Assembly: GCA_963776735.1 (NCBI GenBank)
Contig: CAVZNV010000001.1
Coordinates: 62,001 to 126,000, forward strand
Length of the DNA: 64,000 nt
DNA from: PALSA-612 sp963776735
GTDB lineage: Bacteria; Actinomycetota; Thermoleophilia; Gaiellales; Gaiellaceae
Direction of reading: 5' to 3'
The notes beneath the pieces were generated by a model. It ran no database searches. It was not told where the DNA came from and saw only the letters and a list, made by a program, of their open reading frames with translations. This document shows, in pieces, positions 15,653 through 23,442 of this stretch. How positions within the stretch are numbered: position 1 is the stretch's first letter; each line of letters starts with the position of its first letter. The position numbers and the translations under genes were made by a program.

Positions 15653-18318
15653 GGCGCTTCGGGCTGGAGCGTCACGATTCGTGCCAGCTCGGTGCGTGAG
15701 TGGATGTCGAGCTTGCGGAACGTCCTGGCGAGGTGGTACTCGATCGTCTTCGTGCTGAGGAAGAGCGCGGCGGCGATCTCCTTGTTGGCCTTCCCCTCGG
15801 CGACCAGGCGCGCGATGTTCAGCTCCTGCGGCGTCAGCTCGGGCAGCGGGCGCGCGGCCGCGGAGACCTTCTCGCCGGTTGCCTGAAGCTCGGCGGTCGC
15901 CCGATCGGCCCAGGGCGACGCGGCGACGGCCGCGAACGTCTCGTACGCAGACCGGAGCTGAATCCGGGCGTCTCTCCGCCGCCCCTGGCGACGAAGACGC
16001 TCGCCGTACGCCAGCTGGGTCCGTGCCCGTTCGAGCGCGAGGGGAGATCTCCCGTGAAGCTCGAGCGCCCTGCAGAAGGGGTCGTCGAACTCGTCGGGCG
16101 GCGCCAGTTGGCCTTCGCAGCGGGCGCAGGCTGCGAGCGCCCACGTCCGGTCGGCCGCTTCCGCAGCCACCGCGAAGCGTGTCAGCCACGCGCGTGCCTC
16201 TTCCGTGCCGCCGGTGACGGTCAGCGCTTCGACGAGGTCGGGCATGAACGGCACGAAGCCGGGCTCGACAACCGTGCTGTCTGCCCATCGCTGCGCCAGT
16301 GGCAGCAGCCGGACGATCGCATCGTCGGCGCTGCCCATGCCGAGTTCAAGGAGGGCGAGCGCCTGTCCTGCCACGCCCTCCTGGTAGGTGTCGCCGGCCT
16401 CTCGGGCCGCCGTCGAGGCGGCTTCGGCGAGCGACCTGCAGGCATCCGCCCGCCCGCGCCAAGCGTGGACGACCGCCAGGCCGCCCGAGGCGATGCCTGC
16501 GATCGCGGACGTTCCGATCGCCTCGGCGAGTGGAATCGCCTCCGCGGCGGCTGCCTCCGCATGGGCGAGCCGGCCGAGCCGCAGCTCGAGGTGCGTGGAG
16601 GCCGCGAGGGTGTATGCGACCAGCAACTGATTTCCATCGGCCCGCGCCTGGCGCGAGACCCCGGCCAGCGACTCGCTCAGCTCGTCGTACCACTCGAGCC
16701 ACAGGTAGTCCCACGGCCCGAGCGCGGGCAGATCCGGGCGGCGTAGCAGGTCGCGGTAAAGGGTCGTGGCGCGCTCGTGCTCTCCGGCGAGCAGGTACGC
16801 GCTCGCGACATGCGAGAGCGCGAGGGGTAAGTCGGCCTCGCGTGCGGCCACCTCGGTTCTCGGCGCCAGTTCCAGTGCGCCTGCCGCGTCGAGCGCGTAC
16901 AGCCGGGCGTCGATCGCCAAGGTCAGCAGGTTGGCGACGCGTCCCGGATCGAGTCCTTCGACGTCGGCTTCTCGCAAGAGGGCGAGCTCGGAGATTCCTG
17001 TGCCCTGCTTCTGAATCGCTGCGGCGAGATAGACGAGATCGGCGTGAAGCAGCCGATCCTCGGCCAGCGGCAGGGCGGCAGCCAGGAGCCCGAGCGCCCG
17101 CTCGGAGTCGCCGGCACGCCTCAGCGCCTTTGCCGCCGCGTACGACCGCCGCGCTCGATCCGCCGGCTCCGGGGACAGGTCGGCCGCGCGTTCGAGCGCG
17201 CGGGCCTGGGCGGCCAAGCCCCCGCGCGCCGCTGCGCGACCTGCGTTGTCTTCGAGCGCTGCGGCGACTGCTTCATCGGTGTCGTCGACCGTCGCCGCCT
17301 GGTGCCAGGCGCGACGGTCTCGGTCCTCGTCCCCGGACAGCGCATCGGCCAACGCCTGGTGTGCCGCTTTCCGGTCGGCGCGAGCTGCGCTCGAGTAGAC
17401 GAGGGAGCGAAGGACGGGATGACGGAAGACGATCTCTCCGGCCTCGACGTGCACGAGGTGCGCCGCCTCAGCGGCTTCGAGCGGAGCCTCGAGCTGGAGG
17501 AGCTCCGCCGCTCGTCCGACGGCCCCCGCGTGAGGCTCTGCGGCGGCGAGCAGGAGCCCGAGCTGCGCGGCTCGAGGCAACGCCTCGACCTGGCGCGAGA
17601 ACGTGCGTTGTAGCCGCTCCTGGGACGTGGTCGAGGTCGGCAGGTCCCGTGCGAGCTCGACCGGAAGCTCGAGCAGGACCAGCGGATTCCCCGCGGCGGC
17701 TGCGAGCACGCGGGGCTCGTCTGCCGGGAGAACCGGCTCGGCGCGCAAGCTCAGCACGCGCCGGGCGTTCTCCTCCGTCAGCGGCGCGAGGTCGAGACGG
17801 GGAAACGTTCCGAACGGCGTCGCCGGCTCTGGCCGCTGCGCGACGAGAAACGCCAGCTCCTCGCCGAGGAAGCGCCGCGCGGCGAACGCCAACGCATCGG
17901 CCGACGCCCGGTCGAGCCAGTGCGCGTCGTCGAGCACCACCAGCAGAGGCGCCTCCTCCGAGGCCTCGACGAGGAGCGACAGGGTCCCTGCGCCCACCGT
18001 GAACGCGTCGGGCGTTCCCTCCTCCAGCGCGAGCGCCGCCGCGAGCGCGCGCGCCTGCGAGACCGGAATGCGAGGCAGGAGATCGAGGACGGGCCGGAAG
18101 AGCTCGTGGAGGCTCGCGAAGGGAAGCTCCGACTCCGATTCGATCCCAGTCGCGGCCAGCACACGCATGTCGCGTGCCTGCGCGCGGGCCTCGACCAGCA
18201 GAGCGGTCTTGCCGAGGCCCGCATCCCCGGAGACGACCAGCGTGCCGCTGCGTCCGCGCCGCGCCTCTTCGAGCAGCGCCGCGATCCGCCGCAACTCCTC
18301 TCCCCGCCCCACCAGCAC
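15649..18318 (-). CDS. LuxR-family LAL regulator (AAA ATPase, TPR-like, HTH)
   Basis: An 889-residue transcription factor of the large ATP-binding LuxR (MalT/LAL) type. Walker A is G-D-A-G-L-G-K-T (residues 31-38) and Walker B L-L-V-V-L-D-D-A-H-W (about 125-134). Helical repeats fill about 330-800 and a C-terminal LuxR HTH (L-T-P-Q-E-L-N-I-A, N-K-E-I-A, T-I-E-Y-H) occupies about 825-885. The start is a GTG at 18318 with TACGTT 6 nt upstream. It diverges from the collagen-like gene, and the dyad CTAGGGAAATACCCGAG lies just upstream of its -10, so it may control both itself and the cassette. It shares the CTAG stop with the convergent GT2 gene. Confidence 0.92.
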   Translation of the reverse strand: MLVGRGEELRRIAALLEEARRGRSGTLVVSGDAGLGKTALLVEARAQARDMRVLAATGIESESELPFASLHELFRPVLDLLPRIPVSQARALAAALALEEGTPDAFTVGAGTLSLLVEASEEAPLLVVLDDAHWLDRASADALAFAARRFLGEELAFLVAQRPEPATPFGTFPRLDLAPLTEENARRVLSLRAEPVLPADEPRVLAAAAGNPLVLLELPVELARDLPTSTTSQERLQRTFSRQVEALPRAAQLGLLLAAAEPHAGAVGRAAELLQLEAPLEAAEAAHLVHVEAGEIVFRHPVLRSLVYSSAARADRKAAHQALADALSGDEDRDRRAWHQAATVDDTDEAVAAALEDNAGRAAARGGLAAQARALERAADLSPEPADRARRSYAAAKALRRAGDSERALGLLAAALPLAEDRLLHADLVYLAAAIQKQGTGISELALLREADVEGLDPGRVANLLTLAIDARLYALDAAGALELAPRTEVAAREADLPLALSHVASAYLLAGEHERATTLYRDLLRRPDLPALGPWDYLWLEWYDELSESLAGVSRQARADGNQLLVAYTLAASTHLELRLGRLAHAEAAAAEAIPLAEAIGTSAIAGIASGGLAVVHAWRGRADACRSLAEAASTAAREAGDTYQEGVAGQALALLELGMGSADDAIVRLLPLAQRWADSTVVEPGFVPFMPDLVEALTVTGGTEEARAWLTRFAVAAEAADRTWALAACARCEGQLAPPDEFDDPFCRALELHGRSPLALERARTQLAYGERLRRQGRRRDARIQLRSAYETFAAVAASPWADRATAELQATGEKVSAAARPLPELTPQELNIARLVAEGKANKEIAAALFLSTKTIEYHLARTFRKLDIHSRTELARIVTLQPEAP

Positions 18319-18324
18319 CTCGAG

Positions 18325-18330
18325 AACGTA
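18325..18330 (-). promoter_or_regulatory. Leaderless-type -10 of LAL gene (TACGTT)
   Basis: Read leftward, TACGTT ends 6 nt before the GTG at 18318. The operator-like dyad begins about 12 nt further upstream, over the -35 region, a position suited to autoregulation. Confidence 0.45.
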
Positions 18331-18341
18331 CCCGCGCGCGG

Positions 18342-18397
18342 ACTAGGGAAATACCCGAGGCGCCCCGCATGGCCGCCCGAGCATGCTCGACGACGTG
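18342..18397 (+). promoter_or_regulatory. Operator/promoter repeat, copy A
   Basis: It begins ACTAGGGAAATACCCGAGG, identical over 19 nt to copy B at 19068, then has matching GGCCG-n-CCGAGCA-nn-CTCG blocks and ends at a GTG at the same distance (53 versus 52 nt). CTnGGG-n5-CCCnAG is an imperfect dyad suited to a dimeric HTH protein. It lies between the LAL gene and the collagen-like gene. The in-frame GTG at 18395 is a possible leaderless start for the latter. Confidence 0.65.
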
Positions 18398-18415
18398 ACC
18401 GAACAGGAGGAAGAC

Positions 18416-19054
18416 ATGACCCGTCTCACCAAGCTCTGCGTCTCGGCCGTGCTCCTGCTCGCCGTTTCCGCACTGACGATCCTGGTCGTCGGAAGCGCCG
18501 GCGGAGCCGCGGCCGCGCCGTCGGCGCATCCCTTGACCGCATCCGCAGCCGGCCCACGCGGTCCTCAAGGTCCTCGCGGCCCGCGGGGTCTCAAAGGGGC
18601 CAAGGGCCCGGCAGGCGCCGCCGGTCCTGCCGGTCCGGCCGGTGCCGCCGGTTCTCCCGGTCCCGCAGGCCCCGTCGGGCCGAGTGACGGCTTCGTCCAG
18701 CTCGCCAAAGGGCCGCTCAGCTTCGTCGCCGGAGGCGGGACGACGACCCCCGTGACGCTCTCCGTTCCCGCAGGCAGTTATGTCCTTACCGCGACCGCCG
18801 ACGTCGAGGCGGCGCAAACCACCGGGGGTACGGTGCTGTGCGCCCTGAATGCCGAGGGAGACAGCGATGACGCCCTGATCACGCTCTTTCCGAAGAACTG
18901 GGGAGAGGTCACGCTCGCGGTCGGGCACACCTTCGGGCAGGCGGGGACAGTCACCTTTGCCTGCGACACCCTGGACTCGCAGGCTCCGATGAACCTCTTC
19001 GGAGCCAGGATCGTCGCGATCCGCGTCGGCAAGGTCACCATCTCGCAGTCATAG
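18416..19054 (+). CDS. Secreted collagen-like (Gly-X-Y) repeat protein
   Basis: A 212-residue exported protein. Residues 1-32 are a signal peptide or anchor (M-T-R-L-T-K, then a long Leu/Val/Ala core). Residues about 43-87 hold 15 uninterrupted Gly-X-Y triplets, mostly G-P-A, G-P-R and G-A-A, followed by a globular C-terminal domain of about 120 residues with three Cys and predicted beta structure. Bacterial collagen-like stalks trimerise and display such heads. The ATG at 18416 follows an AGGAGG site; a leaderless GTG at 18395 in frame is an alternative. First gene of a secreted-protein cassette diverging from the LAL regulator. Confidence 0.85.
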   Translation: MTRLTKLCVSAVLLLAVSALTILVVGSAGGAAAAPSAHPLTASAAGPRGPQGPRGPRGLKGAKGPAGAAGPAGPAGAAGSPGPAGPVGPSDGFVQLAKGPLSFVAGGGTTTPVTLSVPAGSYVLTATADVEAAQTTGGTVLCALNAEGDSDDALITLFPKNWGEVTLAVGHTFGQAGTVTFACDTLDSQAPMNLFGARIVAIRVGKVTISQS

Positions 19055-19067
19055 CCATGGCCGTCGC

Positions 19068-19122
19068 ACTAGGGAAATACCCGAGGCCGTGGAGCGGCCG
19101 TCCGAGCACACTCGGAGTCGTG
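19068..19122 (+). promoter_or_regulatory. Operator/promoter repeat, copy B
   Basis: The first 19 nt, ACTAGGGAAATACCCGAGG, are identical to copy A, and the downstream blocks keep almost the same spacing up to the GTG at 19120. It gives the second cassette gene its own copy of the putative LAL-controlled promoter and marks that GTG as the likely leaderless start. Confidence 0.65.
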
Positions 19123-19584
19123 CAGCACCTGGCGTTCTCGATGCAGTTCCGCGGGCACTCGACTCGTTTGTCTCCCGGTGTGCTCACCGCGCGTGCGACC
19201 GCGCCGAGCTCTGCGCTCGTGACCCGGGTGTGCGCCGACGGCGTGCACAGCCGGCTCGAGACCCGCGAGGGCGACGAGGCTCACCTGGAGTGCCGGTTCA
19301 CCTTCCTGGACGAGACACGCTTCGAGGAGGTCGGAACGATCAGCTTCGGGAACGGCAACGCCCTGCGCTTCCGCAGCACGACCACAGGGACGCTCGACGC
19401 CAGCCCCGAGCCCGGCCTTCGACACGGAACGGCGTCGTGGGAGGTCGACGGCGGCGCCGGGACGTTCGAGGGCGCGACGGGGCGCATCGTCTCGAACTTC
19501 CTGCTCTCCGACACCGGCGACCTGACCGACAACCAGCTCGGCGTGATCTTCCTGCCCGAGCTCCGAGAGGAGGACGCTCGATGA
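19120..19584 (+). CDS. Small beta-barrel-like protein (allene-oxide-cyclase/dirigent-like), function unknown
   Basis: About 154 residues, mainly predicted beta strand, with G-G-A-G-T-F-E-G-A-T-G-R-I-V-S-N-F near the C-terminus. This G-x-F-x-G-A-x-G pattern recalls allene-oxide-cyclase/dirigent-type barrels, but the match is only by motif. The GTG at 19120 is preferred because it lies where copy A also ends in GTG; an ATG at 19141 is the alternative. No signal peptide is evident. Its TGA overlaps the ATG of the next exported-protein gene (ATGA), so the two are probably co-translated under operator copy B. Confidence 0.65.
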   Translation: MQHLAFSMQFRGHSTRLSPGVLTARATAPSSALVTRVCADGVHSRLETREGDEAHLECRFTFLDETRFEEVGTISFGNGNALRFRSTTTGTLDASPEPGLRHGTASWEVDGGAGTFEGATGRIVSNFLLSDTGDLTDNQLGVIFLPELREEDAR

Positions 19585-20189
19585 GAACGATGGTCGCGGC
19601 GCTCACCGCCGTTGCCGTGGCCGGCCTCTTCGCGGCCGGGTCGGCGAGCGGGAAGACGAGCTCGAAGCCGACGGTCGTGGACGGCCTGGCCGCCATGTAC
19701 CTGCAGTACACGGCCTGGGCTGATCAGAACGACCTCGATCCGCTCGGAACGGTCTGCGTCGGGATCTCGGGCGCGAAGAAGGGCGTCGTCGACGTCGAGC
19801 ACACCGCGTTCCGCTGCACGGTGGGCCGGGACGGCAAGCAAGCCGGCGTGGTGGTCGCAACCGCGCTCGGCCCGGAATGGCTCAGAGTCACCCGGATCGT
19901 CAGCGGCGCCCTCAAGCCTGATCGCGGCATCGGCGCTGTTCCGAAGGGGCCGGAGGCGATGGTCTACTCCGACGCCGAGACCGCCTTGACGCGCTCGTCC
20001 TGGGCAAGGGCGAACAAGGTCGGCAAGGTCTTCTGCACGGGCGTCGGCGCGTACAAGAAGGCGCTGCTCGGGCTCCAGTTCGGCGCCTTCAACTGTGCGA
20101 TCTACGACCGGTCCGGACGGCGATCCGGAACCGTCCTCGTCCAGGTCGTCAGCAGCTCGTCTCTTCGCGTCGTCAGACGGTTGAGCTGA
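19581..20189 (+). CDS. Secreted hypothetical protein
   Basis: A 202-residue protein with a clear signal peptide (residues 1-24, ending A-G-S-A-S-G-K). The mature part has four cysteines (in V-C-V-G, F-R-C-T, F-C-T-G and N-C-A-I), which could form disulfides outside the cell, and two similar halves with the pattern V/I-C-x-G-x-G-x-x-K-K. No family recognised. It is joined to the preceding barrel-like gene by an ATGA overlap and belongs to the LAL-adjacent cassette. Confidence 0.7.
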   Translation: MRTMVAALTAVAVAGLFAAGSASGKTSSKPTVVDGLAAMYLQYTAWADQNDLDPLGTVCVGISGAKKGVVDVEHTAFRCTVGRDGKQAGVVVATALGPEWLRVTRIVSGALKPDRGIGAVPKGPEAMVYSDAETALTRSSWARANKVGKVFCTGVGAYKKALLGLQFGAFNCAIYDRSGRRSGTVLVQVVSSSSLRVVRRLS

Positions 20190-20221
20190 GAAACCCGTTT
20201 CACCACACCTAGGAGGGAACC

Positions 20222-20755
20222 ATGCACCGCATCACTCGTTTTCGCCCATCGCCCGCTCTCGTCGTGGCATCGATCGCGCTCCTCGTCGCGCTCGGCGGCA
20301 CCGGCTACGCCGCGACCGCGCTCCCGCCGAACAGCGTCGGCACGGCGCAGTTGAAGAACGCTGCAGTCACGGCCGCGAAGGTGAAGCCCGGCTCCCTGCT
20401 CAAGTCGAGCTTCGCCGCGAATCAGCTCCCGACCGGCGGCGCGCTCGCCTACGCGCACGTGAATCGTGACGGGACGCTCGACACGGCCCTTTCCAAGAAC
20501 GTCGCCGTCGTCCCGGCCATCCGCCCGACGTCGGCGAACGAGGCCGACTACTGCCTCAAGGTCACCGGGAACCAGGCGCCGCACAGCGCCGTGGCGTCGC
20601 TCGACCTCTCGTCGTCCGGGGACAAGCACATCGCAGTGATCGTCGGACGCGACCTCAGCAGTAACTGTCAGGGCAACGCCGACGCCCTGGTCGCCACCAG
20701 CCTCGACGTCGTAGGCGCTCAGCAGACGAACGCGTTCTACATCGTCTTCAACTAG
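20222..20755 (+). CDS. Secreted protein with NSVGT-QL repeat motif
   Basis: A 177-residue exported protein: signal peptide at 1-31 (basic start, then V-A-S-I-A-L-L-V-A-L-G-G-T-G-Y-A), then N-S-V-G-T-A-Q-L-K-N-A-A-V-T-A-A-K-V-K, a short beta-helix-like repeat unit common in secreted proteins of soil Thermoleophilia, then a C-terminal beta-rich domain with two Cys. The ATG follows a strong AGGAGGG site. The stop shares one CTAG (20752-20755) with the opposing LAL remnant and a strong hairpin lies just downstream. Function unknown. Confidence 0.75.
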   Translation: MHRITRFRPSPALVVASIALLVALGGTGYAATALPPNSVGTAQLKNAAVTAAKVKPGSLLKSSFAANQLPTGGALAYAHVNRDGTLDTALSKNVAVVPAIRPTSANEADYCLKVTGNQAPHSAVASLDLSSSGDKHIAVIVGRDLSSNCQGNADALVATSLDVVGAQQTNAFYIVFN

Positions 20756-21912
20756 CTCGGCGCAACTGGTCGTCCGTCTACTTCCTGAACGGCGCCCTCG
20801 GTCGAGGGCGCCGTTTGGCGCGAGCTCATCGCCGCGCGCAGTTCCTCGCGCGAGTGGACGCCGAGCTTGCGGTAGGCGTTGCGCAGGTGGTACTCGATCG
20901 TCCTCGGGCTGAGGAACATGGCTGCTGCGGCTTCGCGCGTGGTCCGGCCGCCGGCGAGGAGGAGCGCGATCTGGAGCTCCTGCGGGGTCAGGTCGCCGAG
21001 CCGGCTCGGGTCGCGCGGTCGGATGCGCTCACCCGTCGCGGCGAGCTCGGTGCGGGCGGCCCCGGCCCACGGCGCGGCGCCGAGATCGTCGAAGACGTCG
21101 AGCGCGCCTCGCAGGTGCTCGCGCGCGCGGACGCGCTCGCCGGCGCGTCGCAGCCGGGCGCCGTAGGCGAGCTCTGTCCGCGCCGACTCGAACGTGTCCG
21201 GCGTGCCGGCGTGGACAGCGAGCGCTTCGCCGAAGGCACGGTCCGCGTCCTCGTCTCTGGCCAGCAGCGCGCGACACCGCGCCGCGCGGGCCAGCGCCCA
21301 GGGCTGGCCCTTCTTCCCGGCTGCATCCGCGAACGACACGAAGGCGTCGACGGCTTCTTCGGCGCGCCCCAGGCGCAGGAAGGCCTCGACTTCCTCGGGA
21401 GCGGGCGAGAGATCGGGGTCGGCGACCCCGCGTGCGAGCATCACGGCGCGCCGCTCGCCTGCGCGGGCCAGCACAGCTTCCGCATCGCCGAGCCCCAGCT
21501 CGAGGTCGCAGAGCGCAGCGAGCGCCCAGATCTCGGCCAGCCCGGCGCCCTGCTCGCGTGCGAGCTCGAGTGCCTCGACGGCGTGCTCGCGGCAGGCGTC
21601 GCTCCGGCCGACCCGCGCTTCGAGCCCCGCCAGACGCGCGAGCGCGCACGCGAGCACCACGGACTGCCCCGTCTCACGCGCGAGCCGGATCGCCTCGTCG
21701 AAGCCGGCCTGGGCGTCGACCCAGCGGTCGGTGCTCGAGTTCAGGATCGCGAGATGCGTGAGCAGGCTGGGGAGGGCGCCGACGGCCGAACGGGAGCGGG
21801 CGTTCGCGACGGCGCGGTCGACGAGCGCACGGCCGCCGTCGGCTTCGCGCAGCCGGAGCGGGCCGATCGACGCGAGCGCGAGCAGCCGCGTGTCGGCGCG
21901 TGGATGATCGTC
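20752..21912 (-). pseudogene. 3' remnant of a LAL-type LuxR regulator gene
   Basis: About 385 codons encode only the C-terminal third of a LAL regulator: helical repeats with A-x-x-H-A-x-E-A-L-E-L-A-type units, then an intact LuxR HTH (L-T-P-Q-E-L-Q-I-A, R-E-A-A-A, T-I-E-Y-H). The ATPase domain and Walker motifs, present in the full-length paralogue at 15649-18318, are missing. Similarity stops near 21910, where a methyltransferase remnant begins on the other strand. The reading frame stays open for kilobases upstream, but that is antisense to real genes. Best read as a regulator cut by a deletion; expression of the HTH part cannot be excluded. Confidence 0.75.
20788..20816 (+). terminator. 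Hairpin terminator after secreted-protein gene
   Basis: A perfect 12-bp stem (20788-20799 with 20804-20815), AACGGCGCCCTC on the left arm, has a 4-nt loop and ends in TTT. It lies 33 nt after the stop at 20755, inside the 3' coding end of the opposing LAL remnant. The T-run is short, so termination may be partial. Confidence 0.6.
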
Positions 21913-22146
21913 GAGCCGAGGGCCGGCGACCGGGTCGAGGAGAACCTCAATCCGGTCGGCCGCGCGTACTACGGCTTCTCGACGCTGCTCTGCACGCCGT
22001 CCTCGCTCGCACAGGAGGTCGGCCTCGCGCTCGGCGCACAGGCCGGAGAGGCGCGGATCAAGGAGGTCGTGCTCGGCGCGGGCTTCTCGAGCTTCAAGCG
22101 GGTCGCCGAGACGCCGTTCAACATGGTGTTCGCGGCGAAGCCGTAG
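21901..22146 (+). pseudogene. 3' remnant of a SAM-dependent methyltransferase gene
   Basis: About 80 codons beginning W-M-I-V-E-P-R-A-G-D and ending F-K-R-V-A-E-T-P-F-N-M-V-F-A-A-K-P, which match only the C-terminal end of winged-helix class I methyltransferases; the whole SAM-binding domain is absent. An ATG at 21904 is in frame but has no ribosome-binding site. The fragment starts exactly where the opposing LAL fragment loses its 5' part, so both genes were probably cut by one deletion that removed their divergent 5' regions. Confidence 0.7.
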
Positions 22147-22194
22147 ACGTTGACGGGGAGCGGGCGCCGAGCCGCGCGCCCGCTTCCGCCGGTT

Positions 22195-22200
22195 TAGACT
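22195..22200 (+). promoter_or_regulatory. Leaderless-type -10 (TAGACT)
   Basis: TAGACT ends 9 nt before the GTG at 22210, in the 63-nt gap after the methyltransferase remnant. No Shine-Dalgarno is present. Confidence 0.45.
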
Positions 22201-22209
22201 CGCCGCGCA

Positions 22210-23442
22210 GTGCCAGAAGGCCAAGAGGACCCGCCGGCCGAGCCGAGTTCGGAGTCGACGATCCACGGGCTGCGAAGCTCGCGTCGGCGCTGGCGCTGGA
22301 TTGCTGTCGTCGCGGTCGTCGTGGCGGTCGTCGCCGTCGTCCTCGCGCTCACGGGCGTGCTCTCGCGCAGCTCCGGAAGCGGCGGGTCGAACACGGCCGC
22401 GCTCGAGCGGGCGACCGTCTACATCACCGGCGAGGAGGCGGACGGGACCGTGGATTACTCCGGCTCGGGCTCGATCGTCCGCAAGGACGGGCTGATCCTG
22501 ACGAATGCGCACGTGGGCGCGCCGAAGGCGCCCGGTCTCGACCTCGAGTACGGGCGCGGCACGACGGCCGACCCGGCGCCGGCTCGGCTCGTCGTCTGGC
22601 TCTTCCGCTCGGAGGACCAGGCGCCGAAGCGCATGTACGTGGCGAAGGCGATCGCCTCGGACGGGTACGCGGACGTCGCCGTCCTGAAGATCGTCAAGAC
22701 CGTGAAGGGAAAGCCCGTCGACCCGAGGACCCTGCATCTGCCGACGGTGCCGATCGGGGACTCGAACAAGGTCTCCGGCGGGCAGCCGCTGACGATCCTC
22801 GGCTACCCCGGCACGGGCGGCGACACGATCAACATCTCCAAGGGCACCGTGTCCGGGTTCCTGCCCGACCCGCGGCTGCACACGGGGCGAGCCTGGATCA
22901 AGACGGACGCGCAGATCAACGCCGGCAACTCCGGTGGGGTCGCCGCCGACTCGGACGGCCGCATGGTCGGGATCACGTCTGCGTCCCAGTGCGGCGAGTC
23001 CGGTGACGCCTGCGAGGGCGAGTCGCTCTCGATCGATGCCGCGCTGCCGATCCTCCGGGCCGCCGAGGCGGGGAAGCCCTGGCACAGCCCGTATTTCGTC
23101 TGGGCGAACGGCCAGGAGCGGTTCGCCTTCGTCGGTTGGGCGGCGAAGGCGCCCGACGACTCGTGCGGCTTCCGCAAGGTGACGTCGTACGGCTCCGGCG
23201 CCGCGGAGATCTACGCCGTGTTCGACGCGACGCACGTGGCGCCGAAGGAGGACGTCGAATACGAGTGGAACGGTCCGGACGGCCCCGACACGTACGACTA
23301 CCGCTGGGACGGCACCAGGAACGAGCCGTGCTACTGGTACCAGTACGAGCCGGACGGCGACGGGCGGTACTCGCTGAAGGTGTTCGCCGGGCCGACGCTG
23401 CAGCCGGTAGGCCGGGCGACTCCTGTCGTCGTCGGCGGCTAG
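22210..23442 (+). CDS. Membrane-anchored trypsin-like serine protease
   Basis: A 410-residue protein with a short cytosolic N-terminus, one transmembrane helix near residues 29-50, a Gly/Ser linker, and an S1-type protease fold outside the cell. The triad is visible: His in T-N-A-H-V near 100, Asp in Y-A-D-V-A-V-L-K near 157, and Ser in G-N-S-G-G near 239. There is no PDZ domain of the DegP/HtrA class. The C-terminal region from about 300 is an extra beta-rich domain with two Cys and many Tyr/Trp. It stands alone and shares its CTAG stop (23439-23442) with the convergent methyltransferase gene. Substrate unknown. Confidence 0.88.
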   Translation: MPEGQEDPPAEPSSESTIHGLRSSRRRWRWIAVVAVVVAVVAVVLALTGVLSRSSGSGGSNTAALERATVYITGEEADGTVDYSGSGSIVRKDGLILTNAHVGAPKAPGLDLEYGRGTTADPAPARLVVWLFRSEDQAPKRMYVAKAIASDGYADVAVLKIVKTVKGKPVDPRTLHLPTVPIGDSNKVSGGQPLTILGYPGTGGDTINISKGTVSGFLPDPRLHTGRAWIKTDAQINAGNSGGVAADSDGRMVGITSASQCGESGDACEGESLSIDAALPILRAAEAGKPWHSPYFVWANGQERFAFVGWAAKAPDDSCGFRKVTSYGSGAAEIYAVFDATHVAPKEDVEYEWNGPDGPDTYDYRWDGTRNEPCYWYQYEPDGDGRYSLKVFAGPTLQPVGRATPVVVGG

